From: a virus
Strand: one strand, 5' to 3'
DNA length: 64,000 nucleotides
IMG/VR virus record: IMGVR_UViG_3300046001_005260
Span: 1 to 64,000 of that record
Shown: piece after piece, positions 8,508-16,911 of the stretch
Position numbering within the stretch: position 1 is the first letter of the stretch
Layout of the letters: each line of letters opens with the position of its first letter
Translations under genes and position numbers: made by a program
The notes under the pieces: model-generated
Told to the model about the DNA's origin: nothing
What the model saw: the letters and a program-made list of their open reading frames with translations, nothing else
Database searches by the model: none

Positions 8508-9455
8508 TTAGGCGGCTCCGAGAGTTTCGGTGTCAACGATGTTGTCAGTGACGATGATCGGGATTCCGCAAGCGTGAGTTGGAATCGGCGCTACGGTTCC
8601 TTCCGCGCCTCCGGTTGCGCCCATCTTGCCGTTGCCTTGCAGCGTGACGGTGCGGGAGTCCTGAAGCTGTTGCAGCGACCGGCGAGACATGAACCATGCG
8701 TCCGGCTTGTATCCGACTGGATACTTGTGGAATAGCGCGTTGAGCTTGGCGTCGGTGCAACCCTTGCCGCTATCTGCAGTGAGGTTGTAAAGGCGACCGA
8801 TGGCGTATGGATGGACGCATTGCATACCGATCCATGCGGTGAGGTTGCTCACATAGGCGTCGTATTGCCCGCCGTTTGCATCGGTGATGGATTGTTCCTT
8901 GAACGGTGGCAGGCTGAGAACGGAACCGCCGCCGTAGATCATTTGAACGAATTGCGGCCCGAATTTCACGCCATAAACGCTCGATCCGGTGGTTGCGGTA
9001 GTGCCGCCCGCGTCAACCTTGATAGCGGCAGGACAGAGAGCGCGAAGGCCTGGGAAACCCTTTGAATCTTCGTCCACGCCATACCATACCTGTTTGCCGA
9101 TTTCAATACCGGCAGACATGCCGACGCCGGATGCTTCGATGGCTTGGAGAGCGGCGGGGCCGTCTTCGTTTGCCATTGCAACCGCCTTGTCAACGTTGAT
9201 AGCACCACGGAAGATGAAGCATTCAACCGTCTTCACAGCGAATGAAGACTTGCTAGGCGCGATGCCTTCGTTTGCGTTGGTGAATCCAGTCGTCGGGATG
9301 CTGGTCCGGTCAACCGTTTTGTATGAGGTGCCTGTGACCGTGCGAGCGCCGATTGCGAGCAATTCGGGGGCTGCGGTAACGATGGATTCGATGAGTCCGA
9401 CTTCTTTGGCGTGGCCGCGAAGTTTGGCGATGTCGAGGAGATTGAGATTAGCCAT
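8508..9455 (-). CDS. Major capsid protein, unit A (315 aa)
   Basis: It is identified by position (protease/scaffold upstream, decoration protein and strong terminator downstream), length and conservation with unit B 49330-50271. Shared blocks include the N-terminal LLDIAKLRG-KEVGLIE and the central TTGFTNANEGIAPSKS.FA.KTVECF segment. An HK97 fold is expected for this class but cannot be read from sequence alone. The leader lacks a clear SD sequence. Confidence 0.75.
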   Translation of the reverse strand: MANLNLLDIAKLRGHAKEVGLIESIVTAAPELLAIGARTVTGTSYKTVDRTSIPTTGFTNANEGIAPSKSSFAVKTVECFIFRGAINVDKAVAMANEDGPAALQAIEASGVGMSAGIEIGKQVWYGVDEDSKGFPGLRALCPAAIKVDAGGTTATTGSSVYGVKFGPQFVQMIYGGGSVLSLPPFKEQSITDANGGQYDAYVSNLTAWIGMQCVHPYAIGRLYNLTADSGKGCTDAKLNALFHKYPVGYKPDAWFMSRRSLQQLQDSRTVTLQGNGKMGATGGAEGTVAPIPTHACGIPIIVTDNIVDTETLGAA

Positions 9456-9492
9456 GGTATTGAGTGGTTAGGCGATGTGAGTGGTGGGTGGA

Positions 9493-9963
9493 TTATTTGG
9501 CGGCTGCGAGTTCTTCTGCGAGCGCGGCTTCCAAAAGTGCGATTCCTGTCTTGCCTTCGTATTTGTCGGCGGTTTTTGCAGTGACCGTTCCGGATGTGAC
9601 AAACGGCTTGTCAAGTCCGACATGCTGCTTTGGCATTCCTGCGAGGATTTCTTCAGCGAACGTGTCTCCAGCTTCGATCTTGGTGCGGAACTTGTCCTGT
9701 GTCGCTTCGTCCTTCGGCGCAAGACGCCCATCGGCAACCGCAGCTTTAACGAGAGTTTCGGCGCGATCCTTGGCGGCTGCGGCGCACTTGGCTTCTGCGG
9801 CGTCTTTACCTTTCTTCAGGTCGGCCAGTTCCGCTTCCAGTTCGGTAATCCGTTTCGCCTTGTCGTTCATCTCGCCATCCATGGCGGTGAGTTTGGCGAG
9901 TGCCGATTGTTCGGCGGTTTCGTGTGCCGGGTCGATCCCGAGTTTGGCAAGCAGTAGTTTCAT
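9493..9963 (-). CDS. Candidate internal scaffold protein, unit A (156 aa, in frame with protease)
   Basis: In Mu the scaffold gene Z is the in-frame 3' part of protease gene I. Here the ATG at 9963 starts MKLLLAKLGIDPAHETAEQS and leads into a long coiled coil. Unit B has the same start at 50750. A copy of the late element (AGTGGCCCCCGGT on the plus strand, 10055-10067) lies 92 bp upstream, and the same distance is found in unit B. Internal initiation is inferred. Confidence 0.45.
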   Translation of the reverse strand: MKLLLAKLGIDPAHETAEQSALAKLTAMDGEMNDKAKRITELEAELADLKKGKDAAEAKCAAAAKDRAETLVKAAVADGRLAPKDEATQDKFRTKIEAGDTFAEEILAGMPKQHVGLDKPFVTSGTVTAKTADKYEGKTGIALLEAALAEELAAAK

Positions 9964-10479
9964 GATCGGCTTTTTGTTTGGTGAGATTTCAACCGCATCA
10001 CTTGCGGCGATACGCGGAATTTCGCGAAATGCAGGCTCATTGACAAGCGCCCCGAGTGGCCCCCGGTTTGGGAGTCCTGCGGGAATGCCGGATTCGTCAA
10101 TCAGGAACGTGGGAGAGAAATAACTGAAGTCCTTTCCTTCGATGGCCTCTTTGCCCGCTCCGGTCCATTCTAGCGCGCACATGACGCCTTGCCCTGGTTC
10201 GTAGCGGAACCCGGTTGGAAGCGCGCTAGCCTTGCCTCCCTTATGCTCGAAATCAAACCATGCTCGCACGTTTGATTGCTTGCGCTGGTCGAGAGCGGTT
10301 TGAAGCGTGGCGGCGATGTCGCTGCCTTTGGCTGCTTCCACGTTGACCGTGATCGTTTGAGCCTTGCCGTCAACGTATGGCGTGATCGTATGACTACCTT
10401 CAGGCAGGTAAACAATCTCATTCGGCAATCCTCCATCGGGAAGGATGCTGGCGAATGCGGTGACTAAGCGGTGGTTCAC
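9493..10479 (-). CDS. Mu gpI-like prohead protease with C-terminal scaffold, unit A (328 aa)
   Basis: The N-terminal 170 residues resemble Mu gpI-type proteases (GTG start, VTAFASILPDGG; FDFEHKGGKASALPTGFRY; FSYFSPTFLIDE). The C-terminal 156 residues are a charged coiled coil typical of scaffolds. A candidate internal start at 9963 (MKLLLAKLGID) would give the scaffold alone. The start is the GTG at 10479, 44 bp from the late-promoter-like element. The unit B homologue is 50298-51266. FDFEHKGG probably contains active-site residues, but the catalytic Ser was not assigned. Confidence 0.8.
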   Translation of the reverse strand: MNHRLVTAFASILPDGGLPNEIVYLPEGSHTITPYVDGKAQTITVNVEAAKGSDIAATLQTALDQRKQSNVRAWFDFEHKGGKASALPTGFRYEPGQGVMCALEWTGAGKEAIEGKDFSYFSPTFLIDESGIPAGLPNRGPLGALVNEPAFREIPRIAASDAVEISPNKKPIMKLLLAKLGIDPAHETAEQSALAKLTAMDGEMNDKAKRITELEAELADLKKGKDAAEAKCAAAAKDRAETLVKAAVADGRLAPKDEATQDKFRTKIEAGDTFAEEILAGMPKQHVGLDKPFVTSGTVTAKTADKYEGKTGIALLEAALAEELAAAK

Positions 10480-10522
10480 GCCGTCATAAAACCCCGGCGG
10501 ATAGGCTTTGACAACCGGGACG

Positions 10523-10535
10523 AATGGCCCCCGGT
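10523..10535 (-). promoter_or_regulatory. Late-promoter-like element before the protease, unit A
   Basis: Minus-strand sequence ACCGGGGGCCATT, with its 3' end 44 bp from the GTG start of the protease gene. It matches the elements at 15550 and 17551 in unit A. It lies in the 63-bp gap between the gpG and protease genes; gaps of this size are rare in this module. Confidence 0.55.
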
Positions 10536-10542
10536 TTTGCGA

Positions 10543-11196
10543 TCACTCAAACGAGTCCACAAACTCCTTGATTGCCGCCACTGCTGCCGCTGAAATAACT
10601 GCGTCGCTTGGCAAAATGCCCTTGTCTGGTTTGTGCCTGGTGATGGTTCGCAAGGTGTAGAGCAAAGCCCCGCCAACTTTCGGCAGGATGATCGTTTTGC
10701 CCTTGTTTGGGCCGTGTTTTGCTTTGATTTTGACTCCTTCTACGAGGTAGCCGACCGTCTCACGGCCTCGGGCTGCGAAGATGAACGCCAACGTGCCGGA
10801 GTCCTGCGGACCTACCCGCCGCCCGTCCTTGACTCTGACCTTGCTGCTAGGAATGGCAAGCGCCCGCGTTGCTTTGCCTGTGTGACTCGATAGCGACTTT
10901 CCGGGCGTTACGTTGCCGCCGTGGTAGCGCAAGCTGATTCCACGCTCTGTGAGCGTAACCGTGGCGCTTGTGGCGGTTGCGTCCGCTTCGGTAGATTCAA
11001 TTACTCGCTCCCAGAAACGGAGTCCGTCATGGTCGCGCGGAAGGTATTTTGACCGCAAGTGGTCATCGGTAACGTCAGAAACCCGCTTGGCTATGTCGCC
11101 GTTCATTCCGATCCTGTCTTGCACGGCCATCGTGATAGCTCTCAGGCTGGCGTTAGCCGCTGCCGCGTCAATCTTTACTGTCAGGCTTAGACTCAT
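10543..11196 (-). CDS. Mu gpG-like virion morphogenesis protein, unit A (217 aa)
   Basis: Length and conserved features fit the phage virion morphogenesis (gpG) family: MSLSLTVKIDAAAANASLRAIT, W-containing helix near residue 62, and C-terminal LLYTLRTITRHKPDKGILP. It overlaps the F-like gene by ATGA. Unit B 52209-52862 has the same length and high similarity. In Mu, gpG acts in head/tail assembly. Confidence 0.75.
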   Translation of the reverse strand: MSLSLTVKIDAAAANASLRAITMAVQDRIGMNGDIAKRVSDVTDDHLRSKYLPRDHDGLRFWERVIESTEADATATSATVTLTERGISLRYHGGNVTPGKSLSSHTGKATRALAIPSSKVRVKDGRRVGPQDSGTLAFIFAARGRETVGYLVEGVKIKAKHGPNKGKTIILPKVGGALLYTLRTITRHKPDKGILPSDAVISAAAVAAIKEFVDSFE

Positions 11197-12509
11197 TCGG
11201 TCAATTCCTCCAACATGATATTGATCGTCCGCTTGCCCTTGTCTGACGAGAAAAGCGCAACCTTGAACTCTGACCCGCCAACGTAAACGAACCCCGGCTT
11301 GCCAGGTCTAAGCGCGCCAACGTCAACCGCCTTCGACCCGTTCCGAACCGCAACAAGGACTTTCCACCCGTCGCCTGTCAGGCCAATCGCCTTGTTCGCG
11401 GCGGTGATTGAATCGGCGAAATCCCACCCGGCAACATCGGGCGGGATGGTGAATCTCTTGGCGTAAAGCCCGCGAATGAATCCAGCGGCGTCACTCGCTG
11501 CGAGCTTGAAAGCGCGGAAGATTTGCGCCGGCAATGATTCGGTTTCGATTCGGTCGAATAGTCGCCGCAAAGTAACCCGGTCGGCAATCTTCTCCTTGGC
11601 TCTTCCAGCCTTCCACTTTGCCAGCGCGTCCTTTTGGGTCAGGATGTCAAATTCAGGCGGTGCCGGTCGTTTCCATAGCGCGTCGAGTTCCTTCGCCGGG
11701 TATTTCTTCGTCCCGTCTGGATCGGTAAAAATCAACTTGTCGCCGTCCCATTTGACCATACGGCCCATGGTTTTGTCGATTTGCTCGCGCAAGTCCTGAT
11801 CCTTGATTGCTGGCGTGACTTCTAGCCCATCGTTCATCGACCGAAAGAGCGGTTTTTGCATCGCGTCATTGTTCGGGTCAAGCTGGAATCCTAGCTCTTT
11901 CGCCCGTGTCCGACTTACCCCTTTGACGCTCATTCCGCTGCCCCAATCAAACGGCGGCCAAGGTTGACCAAATCGGGAAAGCGCAACCCATATCGGGTGA
12001 TTCAACAATGCGATCTTGAGAGTAGGATGAACGCCTGGCGTTCCAGCGGTCTCCTTCTTTGCTTCATTCCATCGGGTTTCCCAATCACGCGGAACCATGC
12101 GATTTCCTAGGCGATAGAACTCTTGCGCTGGCGTTGTCCGAATCCCGGTTTGACTCCTTACCCATTTGGCATGACCGCGCGCCATGCGTAGGTTTGTCGT
12201 CAAAACCACGTTGATTCGGTCGAGACTGGAAAGGTCTTGTAATCCGCCTTCTTTGCCTTGTGGCGGCTGGTATCCCTTTTCGCCAAGCCACATTCCGATT
12301 TCTTTCCGAACGGTTGCTTGGTCCCGTTCATTTCTCGCCACTTGCTCGGCACCATCACGAAACCGCTGCAAAATCTCAGCCTCAGTCACCCGCGCCATGA
12401 AGAACGCCCGCTGTCGGATCTCCGATGGAATGGTTTCCCACTCCGCGCTTGTCAATTCGGCGGGTAGATTCTCGCGCTTGGCAAACGATTTGAAAGCGTC
12501 ATTTGTCAT
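11193..12509 (-). CDS. Mu F-like head morphogenesis protein, unit A (438 aa)
   Basis: The protein follows the portal and precedes gpG, as F (gp30) does in Mu. It contains a long helical N-terminal region (EAILQRFRDGAEQVARNERDQ), a WETRWNEAK block and a C-terminal small domain ending GFVYVGGSEFKVALFSSDKGKRTINIMLEELTE. The start at 12509 was chosen because it gives a short overlap with the portal stop and aligns with unit B at 54184. It is a minor capsid protein needed for head assembly in this family. Confidence 0.75.
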   Translation of the reverse strand: MTNDAFKSFAKRENLPAELTSAEWETIPSEIRQRAFFMARVTEAEILQRFRDGAEQVARNERDQATVRKEIGMWLGEKGYQPPQGKEGGLQDLSSLDRINVVLTTNLRMARGHAKWVRSQTGIRTTPAQEFYRLGNRMVPRDWETRWNEAKKETAGTPGVHPTLKIALLNHPIWVALSRFGQPWPPFDWGSGMSVKGVSRTRAKELGFQLDPNNDAMQKPLFRSMNDGLEVTPAIKDQDLREQIDKTMGRMVKWDGDKLIFTDPDGTKKYPAKELDALWKRPAPPEFDILTQKDALAKWKAGRAKEKIADRVTLRRLFDRIETESLPAQIFRAFKLAASDAAGFIRGLYAKRFTIPPDVAGWDFADSITAANKAIGLTGDGWKVLVAVRNGSKAVDVGALRPGKPGFVYVGGSEFKVALFSSDKGKRTINIMLEELTE

Positions 12510-14145
12510 TGGTCGGTTCTTTCGCCCCGCTAACCCATGCCGCTCCAAGGAGCGCCGCCAATGAGTCTTCGTCGATTAGCTTGCCCTCTTTCACGGCTTT
12601 CTCAAGGTCTTTCATCCGCTCGCTTAGTGAGTCAAGCGCGGCAGCATCGGCGGCTTTGACGGGCTTCTTGCGCGCTCGCTTTGCCTTGACTGGCTTTGCG
12701 GGTGGTTCCGGTTCTTCGTCATCTCCCGGTTCGGTTTCAAGTTCTGGTTCCGTGCCGGTTTGCGGCGTGGCGATTTCATCCTGTTCTTCAGACTCCTCCA
12801 CAAGCAATTCATCCCCTGCCGCCGGTTGCGGTATCCCGTGCCGCTCGTAAAACCAAGCGGACGCGACAGGCACGACGCCGGAGGTGATGCCAAGCGCAAC
12901 ATCGCGCTCAGCCATCGCTTTCTCATCCTTCGATTCTTCCGACCTTGCCCACATCTCAGGCAGGTCTGACCGCTCGCCGTAGTTGACCGCCACGATGGCT
13001 GGAATGAGTTGATGCGTGAGAATCCCACCAACGAAGTCAGCGACGCCGGAAACGACCGCGTTAAGCGTGTTTTCGTGAACCTCGCCAAGCGCGCGGCTGC
13101 CGGTGCCATCGGTTCCACTGGTCAGCGTTTGGCCTAAAATGAATTGCTCGCATTGACGGTCGGCCAGGTCTAGCAAAGCGGCTTGCGGGATAGCGTCGCC
13201 GCCTTTTGCCGCGTCCATGACGTTGACCTTGGTTCCGGAGTTGGTAATGACGTATCCCGCTGATCCGATGTCTGCCATCGCAGCCTGAACGGCGGAAACG
13301 TCGGAAGCGTCGGCAACCTCAACGTGGCGCCATGGCACGCCGTAAAGCTGAGTAAACGACATGAACCATTTCAGCCCATAGACCGCCGCCAACCAATACC
13401 CTACCAGCGCACGCAACGGTGCGGCAACGGATGGATGCCCGTCATGGCCCGAATGAACGCCAATCAGGAAACGATTCGGTGCAAAGTCTTCATAAACCCG
13501 CGCTCCCATTGCACCGCTAGGATCAAACATGAGGCGGTCTTCTGCGTCATCTTTCGGGTCGTAATACGGGTAGCCATAATACCGCGCCGGAACCGCCTTG
13601 GTGCATCGTGGTTTCCATGTCCCGTCTGCGGATTTATCCCATCGGATTTCTGCGACCCGATGCCCGTAGTAATACCCGCGCACTAGCCCGGAAATGGTAG
13701 ATTCTAGACCATCCTCCATGCGTTCGGGGCGTGGTTTCATCCCCCAAACGATTGCTTCAATCTCCCGCGCCATGCGCTCCGCTGACTTCTTCGGCTTGTC
13801 GCCGCGTGGTGCGTATGGAATGACTTTCCACGGCGCTGTCACTACCATCCGCGAAACCTCGTCAATCGACTTTTGCAGCTTCGGCCAGGTGTCAATCATG
13901 GCCGTGAAAAGGAGGCTTTGCTGGTGCAAGTCGCCATTAAGCGCAGCTGCGAGCGTCGCCTTTACGTCTGTTGGCTTTTGCTCCCGCTCGAAAATATCCC
14001 ACATGCGATCCCGCGCCGCTGGCACGTTGATGGAATTGGCCCAATCGTTGCGCTGCCTGCGGTTTTCAGCGGACGCGGCAGCGACAATGTCACGGCGTGG
14101 CGGCAAAGCAGCGCCAACGGGTCGGAATTGTGGGGAAATGTTCAT
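12499..14145 (-). CDS. Portal protein, Mu gp29/DUF935-like, unit A (548 aa)
   Basis: DUF935-type features include LFTAMIDTWPKLQKSIDEV near residue 80, APWKVIPYAP, RGYYYGHRVAEI and EQFILGQTLTSGTDGTGSRALGEVH near residue 345. The C-terminus carries an acidic then basic extension (EPELETEPGDDEEPEPP, then Lys/Arg-rich) that is shorter and Ala-rich in unit B. The portal forms the dodecameric vertex channel for DNA packaging. Only 9 bp separate it from the upstream membrane-protein gene, whereas unit B has a promoter-like element there. Confidence 0.85.
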   Translation of the reverse strand: MNISPQFRPVGAALPPRRDIVAAASAENRRQRNDWANSINVPAARDRMWDIFEREQKPTDVKATLAAALNGDLHQQSLLFTAMIDTWPKLQKSIDEVSRMVVTAPWKVIPYAPRGDKPKKSAERMAREIEAIVWGMKPRPERMEDGLESTISGLVRGYYYGHRVAEIRWDKSADGTWKPRCTKAVPARYYGYPYYDPKDDAEDRLMFDPSGAMGARVYEDFAPNRFLIGVHSGHDGHPSVAAPLRALVGYWLAAVYGLKWFMSFTQLYGVPWRHVEVADASDVSAVQAAMADIGSAGYVITNSGTKVNVMDAAKGGDAIPQAALLDLADRQCEQFILGQTLTSGTDGTGSRALGEVHENTLNAVVSGVADFVGGILTHQLIPAIVAVNYGERSDLPEMWARSEESKDEKAMAERDVALGITSGVVPVASAWFYERHGIPQPAAGDELLVEESEEQDEIATPQTGTEPELETEPGDDEEPEPPAKPVKAKRARKKPVKAADAAALDSLSERMKDLEKAVKEGKLIDEDSLAALLGAAWVSGAKEPTNDK

Positions 14146-14154
14146 GGTTCTTGA

Positions 14155-14520
14155 TTAGTCTTGCGTTGGCGTTGCTGTTTTCTTGCCTTGGCACCCAGCA
14201 ATAACGGATTTCACCCCATCCATTGCAACGGTTGACCTTTCGAGCGCGACAATCAATCGGTCCCGCTCATCCTTCGATTCCTTGTCCCGCGCAAGTTCCT
14301 TTGCTTCCGCCTTGGCCTCGGTGCGGTCAAGTCTTGCGCTCATCCATCTAAGCGCGATAGCAAGACCGACAAGCGCGCCAACCGGACCGACAAGCCAAGT
14401 CATCCAATCCGGCATGGGCGCGTTAGTAACGTCGGCAAGCATTCTCGTTGTCTTGCTTCCAAGTAGCGAGGCGGATACGGCGATAAATCCAGATGCGGCG
14501 GTTTCGATATTTGCGATCAT
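14155..14520 (-). CDS. Membrane protein with coiled coil, holin- or spanin-like, unit A (121 aa)
   Basis: One clear membrane segment, WLVGPVGALVGLAIALRWM near residues 42-60, is followed by a charged coiled coil (RTEAKAEAKELARDKESKDERD). It is almost identical to unit B 55776-56144 except at the C-terminus. It lies downstream of the endolysin gene, so a holin or inner-membrane spanin role is possible. Which of these it is cannot be settled from sequence. Confidence 0.55.
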   Translation of the reverse strand: MIANIETAASGFIAVSASLLGSKTTRMLADVTNAPMPDWMTWLVGPVGALVGLAIALRWMSARLDRTEAKAEAKELARDKESKDERDRLIVALERSTVAMDGVKSVIAGCQGKKTATPTQD

Positions 14521-14523
14521 GAG

Positions 14524-14670
14524 TCAGTATTTTTTGCGGCAGTTCGGGCAGATAGCGCAGCCCGACGGGAGGAAATTCAGGGTTGACCGGCAATCACGGC
14601 AGAATCCAAGCAACTTGCAGGCCTTGCCTAGCCAGTAGTGGATTCTCAGGTTAATGCGGCGGGCGATCAT
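14524..14670 (-). CDS. 48-residue zinc-ribbon protein, unit A
   Basis: This short gene encodes MIARRINLRIHYWLGKACKL followed by two CxxC pairs (CRDC and CPNC) with an extra Cys between them. It fits exactly between endolysin and membrane protein genes and is conserved in unit B (56148-56294), with nearly all differences in the N-terminal third. Such conservation beside diverged neighbours indicates a real gene. A metal-binding regulator or lysis accessory is possible; the function is unknown. Confidence 0.65.
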   Translation of the reverse strand: MIARRINLRIHYWLGKACKLLGFCRDCRSTLNFLPSGCAICPNCRKKY

Positions 14671-14672
14671 AG

Positions 14673-15161
14673 TTAAATTGTAAATCTGATTCGTGAGCGT
14701 ATTTTCGAGACTGGCCTGCGCTTGACCAGCACGGCCCCGCCTTCGCGTGATCCCTGCCCGTCCGTGTTGCCTTCGATGGTTTGCACCATTCCTTGCGTGG
14801 CTGGTCCTATGGCGATTCCGCAGTGCGAGAACGTGAAAACGAGAATATCACCCGCTTTGATGTCGCGTGGGGGCTTTTGGGTTCGAGTGGTGCCGTCTTG
14901 CGCCAAGCTCCAATGTTCTAGCGCCCATGCGACGGCAGTTGTCGGGCGGCGAAAAGTGGCTGTTTCCTCGACTCCGCAACGCTTCATAGCCTCGCGAACG
15001 CACCAACAAACAAACGCCGCGCACCATGGCCAGCCTTGCGACGGGTCGAGAGCGGTTGCGGACTTGTAGGCGTTGACCCTTGGCCCGCAGTTCGTGCCGT
15101 CGATTTCCTCAACGCCGATCTCTGCCGCCGCAACGTCAACGATGGATTGCGCTAGGGTCAT
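14673..15161 (-). CDS. CHAP-type endolysin, unit A (162 aa)
   Basis: The protein has a CHAP/NlpC-like arrangement: catalytic Cys in PWCAAFVCWCVREA (about residue 47), catalytic His in FTFSHCGIAIG (about residue 113) and a following IEGNTD polar residue motif. CHAP enzymes cleave peptidoglycan peptide or amide bonds. It overlaps no gene upstream but lies 3 bp from a small membrane gene. No signal peptide is visible, so a holin is expected. Unit B 56297-56785 is the homologue. Confidence 0.8.
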   Translation of the reverse strand: MTLAQSIVDVAAAEIGVEEIDGTNCGPRVNAYKSATALDPSQGWPWCAAFVCWCVREAMKRCGVEETATFRRPTTAVAWALEHWSLAQDGTTRTQKPPRDIKAGDILVFTFSHCGIAIGPATQGMVQTIEGNTDGQGSREGGAVLVKRRPVSKIRSRIRFTI

Positions 15162-15164
15162 TTT

Positions 15165-15332
15165 TCAGTCTGAAAGGTGGATCATTAGGCCGAGGTTGAT
15201 TACGAACGCCACTAACGCCACCACAAGGAGCCATCCAATGTCGTGAACGATGGCGTAAGGCATGGCGATGAATCCAGCGAGCGCAACAACCTCAAAAACA
15301 TGGCGGTATTCCCAAGCAGTCGGCATTTTCAT
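15165..15332 (-). CDS. Small two-helix membrane protein, holin candidate, unit A (55 aa)
   Basis: This short ORF (ATG at 15332, TGA at 15165-15167) encodes MKMPTAWEYRHVFEVVALAG and two hydrophobic segments, about residues 12-28 and 34-51. It overlaps the lipoprotein stop as ATGA and ends just before the endolysin start. Size, two membrane spans and position fit a small holin. Unit B has a different 43-residue one-span protein in this cassette. Confidence 0.55.
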   Translation of the reverse strand: MKMPTAWEYRHVFEVVALAGFIAMPYAIVHDIGWLLVVALVAFVINLGLMIHLSD

Positions 15333-15505
15333 TTTTCAGCGAAGATTTGAGCGGCAACCAGCGCGGCGTTGACGCCGACAGCATCCGGCCCGGTCGTGGT
15401 GATCGTGGTGCCGTCCGGCAACTTCGTAACCGTCGTGGTGCAACTGGTCATCGACCAGCAAAGCAAGCCGAGAGCGGCAATGGCGAACAAATGGCGCGTT
15501 TTCAT
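15329..15505 (-). CDS. Small lysis-cassette lipoprotein, unit A (58 aa)
   Basis: The start at 15505 gives a signal peptide (MKTRHLFAIAALGLLCWSMTSC) with a lipobox-like MTSC. The mature part is short and Thr-rich. A small lipoprotein beside the endolysin suggests an outer-membrane spanin or similar factor. It is the first gene of the lysis cassette and is preceded by two copies of the late element. Unit B has an analogous lipoprotein at 56782-56928. Confidence 0.6.
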   Translation of the reverse strand: MKTRHLFAIAALGLLCWSMTSCTTTVTKLPDGTTITTTGPDAVGVNAALVAAQIFAEK

Positions 15506-15524
15506 CGCGGCAATGTCGCCTTTC

Positions 15525-15560
15525 GTGGCCCCCGGATGCAAGGTTAGGCAATGGCCCCCG
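15525..15560 (-). promoter_or_regulatory. Double late-promoter-like element before the lysis cassette, unit A
   Basis: Two copies on the minus strand: CGGGGGCCATT at 15550-15560 (3' end 45 bp from the lipoprotein ATG) and CCGGGGGCCAC at 15525-15535. The first matches the spacing seen at the protease and terminase genes. Both lie in the gap between large terminase and lysis genes. Confidence 0.55.
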
Positions 15561-15561
15561 A

Positions 15562-16911
15562 TTACCATCCCGTTACAAGACCAGCACCGAACGGGTTATC
15601 GCTGACTGGTTGCCGGTGGAATGAATCGGCAGTGACAGCACCGTTCATCCATGAACCGCAGCCGATGCAACCAAGAATCGCATCCGCCCGGTCGGGTGAT
15701 CCAAGACCTCTCTTTGCCATGTCCTCTTTCGATTCCGCCTTTTTCTTGCCCTTTGCATCCCATTGAAACAACCTGGTTGTCAGTTGCCGCTTCGTCTCAG
15801 GATCAGGCTCGCCAATGTTGAAGTCTCCGCGTTGGATACGGCGGCAACCTTGAATCCAAACCTCTGAAATCAGGTTGGAATAGTTCTCAGCGTCAAGCGG
15901 TTTTGACCCGCCGTGGAACTCATTGATTGGAAAATTTTCATCGCGGAACTGGTCAACCATCGGCCCACCTAGCCCGTCTGCGTCGCCGTAGCATTGGTGC
16001 GGCTTGACGTTGTTTGAGTTGGCAAGGTGGATGAACCGGCGCACGGCTTGAACCGTGTCACGCTGCCTCCATGCCTCAACAATCCGCACCCGATTACCAC
16101 GGCGCAAAGCAAATACGTTCTCGTCCCCTCCACGGGCAAAGTCGAAAAACGCGACAGTCTCTCCGCCAATCTCGTTCGCGGTTGGCTGCAGTAGGATTGC
16201 CGCTTGGAGCGCTTCGGGGTCAATAATGAGAAATTGACCATCCATTGTAAACTCTGCCGAATGAGCGGATGCGAATTTATCCGGCGGCATTAGCTCCCGG
16301 TCTCGCTCGCGCTTCCACGCTGGAATGTGGGGGCATTCATCGGATGGAACTTTGCGCGTCCAGTAGTATTTTTTCAGCGAATGGAAGCAGTCAAAGAACC
16401 GACCGACCGGAGGACCAGCGGACGAGATAATGAGCGAATAGGCAACGGTGCAACGGTCAAACGCCGTCCAGATTGCATCAGGCACCGTCTTTGCTTCGTC
16501 GATCAGGATCATAACCGGGTCAACGTCCGGTCCCTGCTTAGGATGCCAACCCTCGGCCCTGCCTGCGTCTTTTGTGCTAAATCCGATCCCCTCACCGCCG
16601 CCTGGCGCTTTGATTCGTAGCGGCGAGGATGCACGCCTAACCTCGAAATTGCCGGGTAGCTGCGTTGCCATGCTCGCCCATGTCTGGTTTTGGAGCTGAT
16701 TGAAACTTGACGACGTGGCAACCAGCCATCCCTTCGGGTGCTTTGAGAAAAACCAATCGACTGCCGATGCTGCCAGCCATGTCTTGCCAGCTCCGTTCGC
16801 CGTTATCAGCGCCGTAGGGTATCCCCTGCCGAATGACTCCAACGATTCAATCTGCCAGCCCATGAGCGTCTTTCCGCGCGCAATCGCCAGTTGCCACGGG
16901 GTCAGCTTCAT
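15562..16911 (-). CDS. terL: Terminase large subunit, unit A (449 aa)
   Basis: The ATPase domain has a Walker A variant ANGAGKT near residue 40 and Walker B/catalytic MILIDEAKTVPD near residue 133. The nuclease domain shows VAFFDFARGGDENVF near residue 250, CYGDADGLGG near residue 305 and SPDRADAI near residue 425, giving the three acidic clusters. It pumps DNA into the head and cuts the concatemer. The same motif set with small changes is in unit B 57112-58467. It overlaps TerS by ATGA. Confidence 0.9.
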   Translation of the reverse strand: MKLTPWQLAIARGKTLMGWQIESLESFGRGYPTALITANGAGKTWLAASAVDWFFSKHPKGWLVATSSSFNQLQNQTWASMATQLPGNFEVRRASSPLRIKAPGGGEGIGFSTKDAGRAEGWHPKQGPDVDPVMILIDEAKTVPDAIWTAFDRCTVAYSLIISSAGPPVGRFFDCFHSLKKYYWTRKVPSDECPHIPAWKRERDRELMPPDKFASAHSAEFTMDGQFLIIDPEALQAAILLQPTANEIGGETVAFFDFARGGDENVFALRRGNRVRIVEAWRQRDTVQAVRRFIHLANSNNVKPHQCYGDADGLGGPMVDQFRDENFPINEFHGGSKPLDAENYSNLISEVWIQGCRRIQRGDFNIGEPDPETKRQLTTRLFQWDAKGKKKAESKEDMAKRGLGSPDRADAILGCIGCGSWMNGAVTADSFHRQPVSDNPFGAGLVTGW

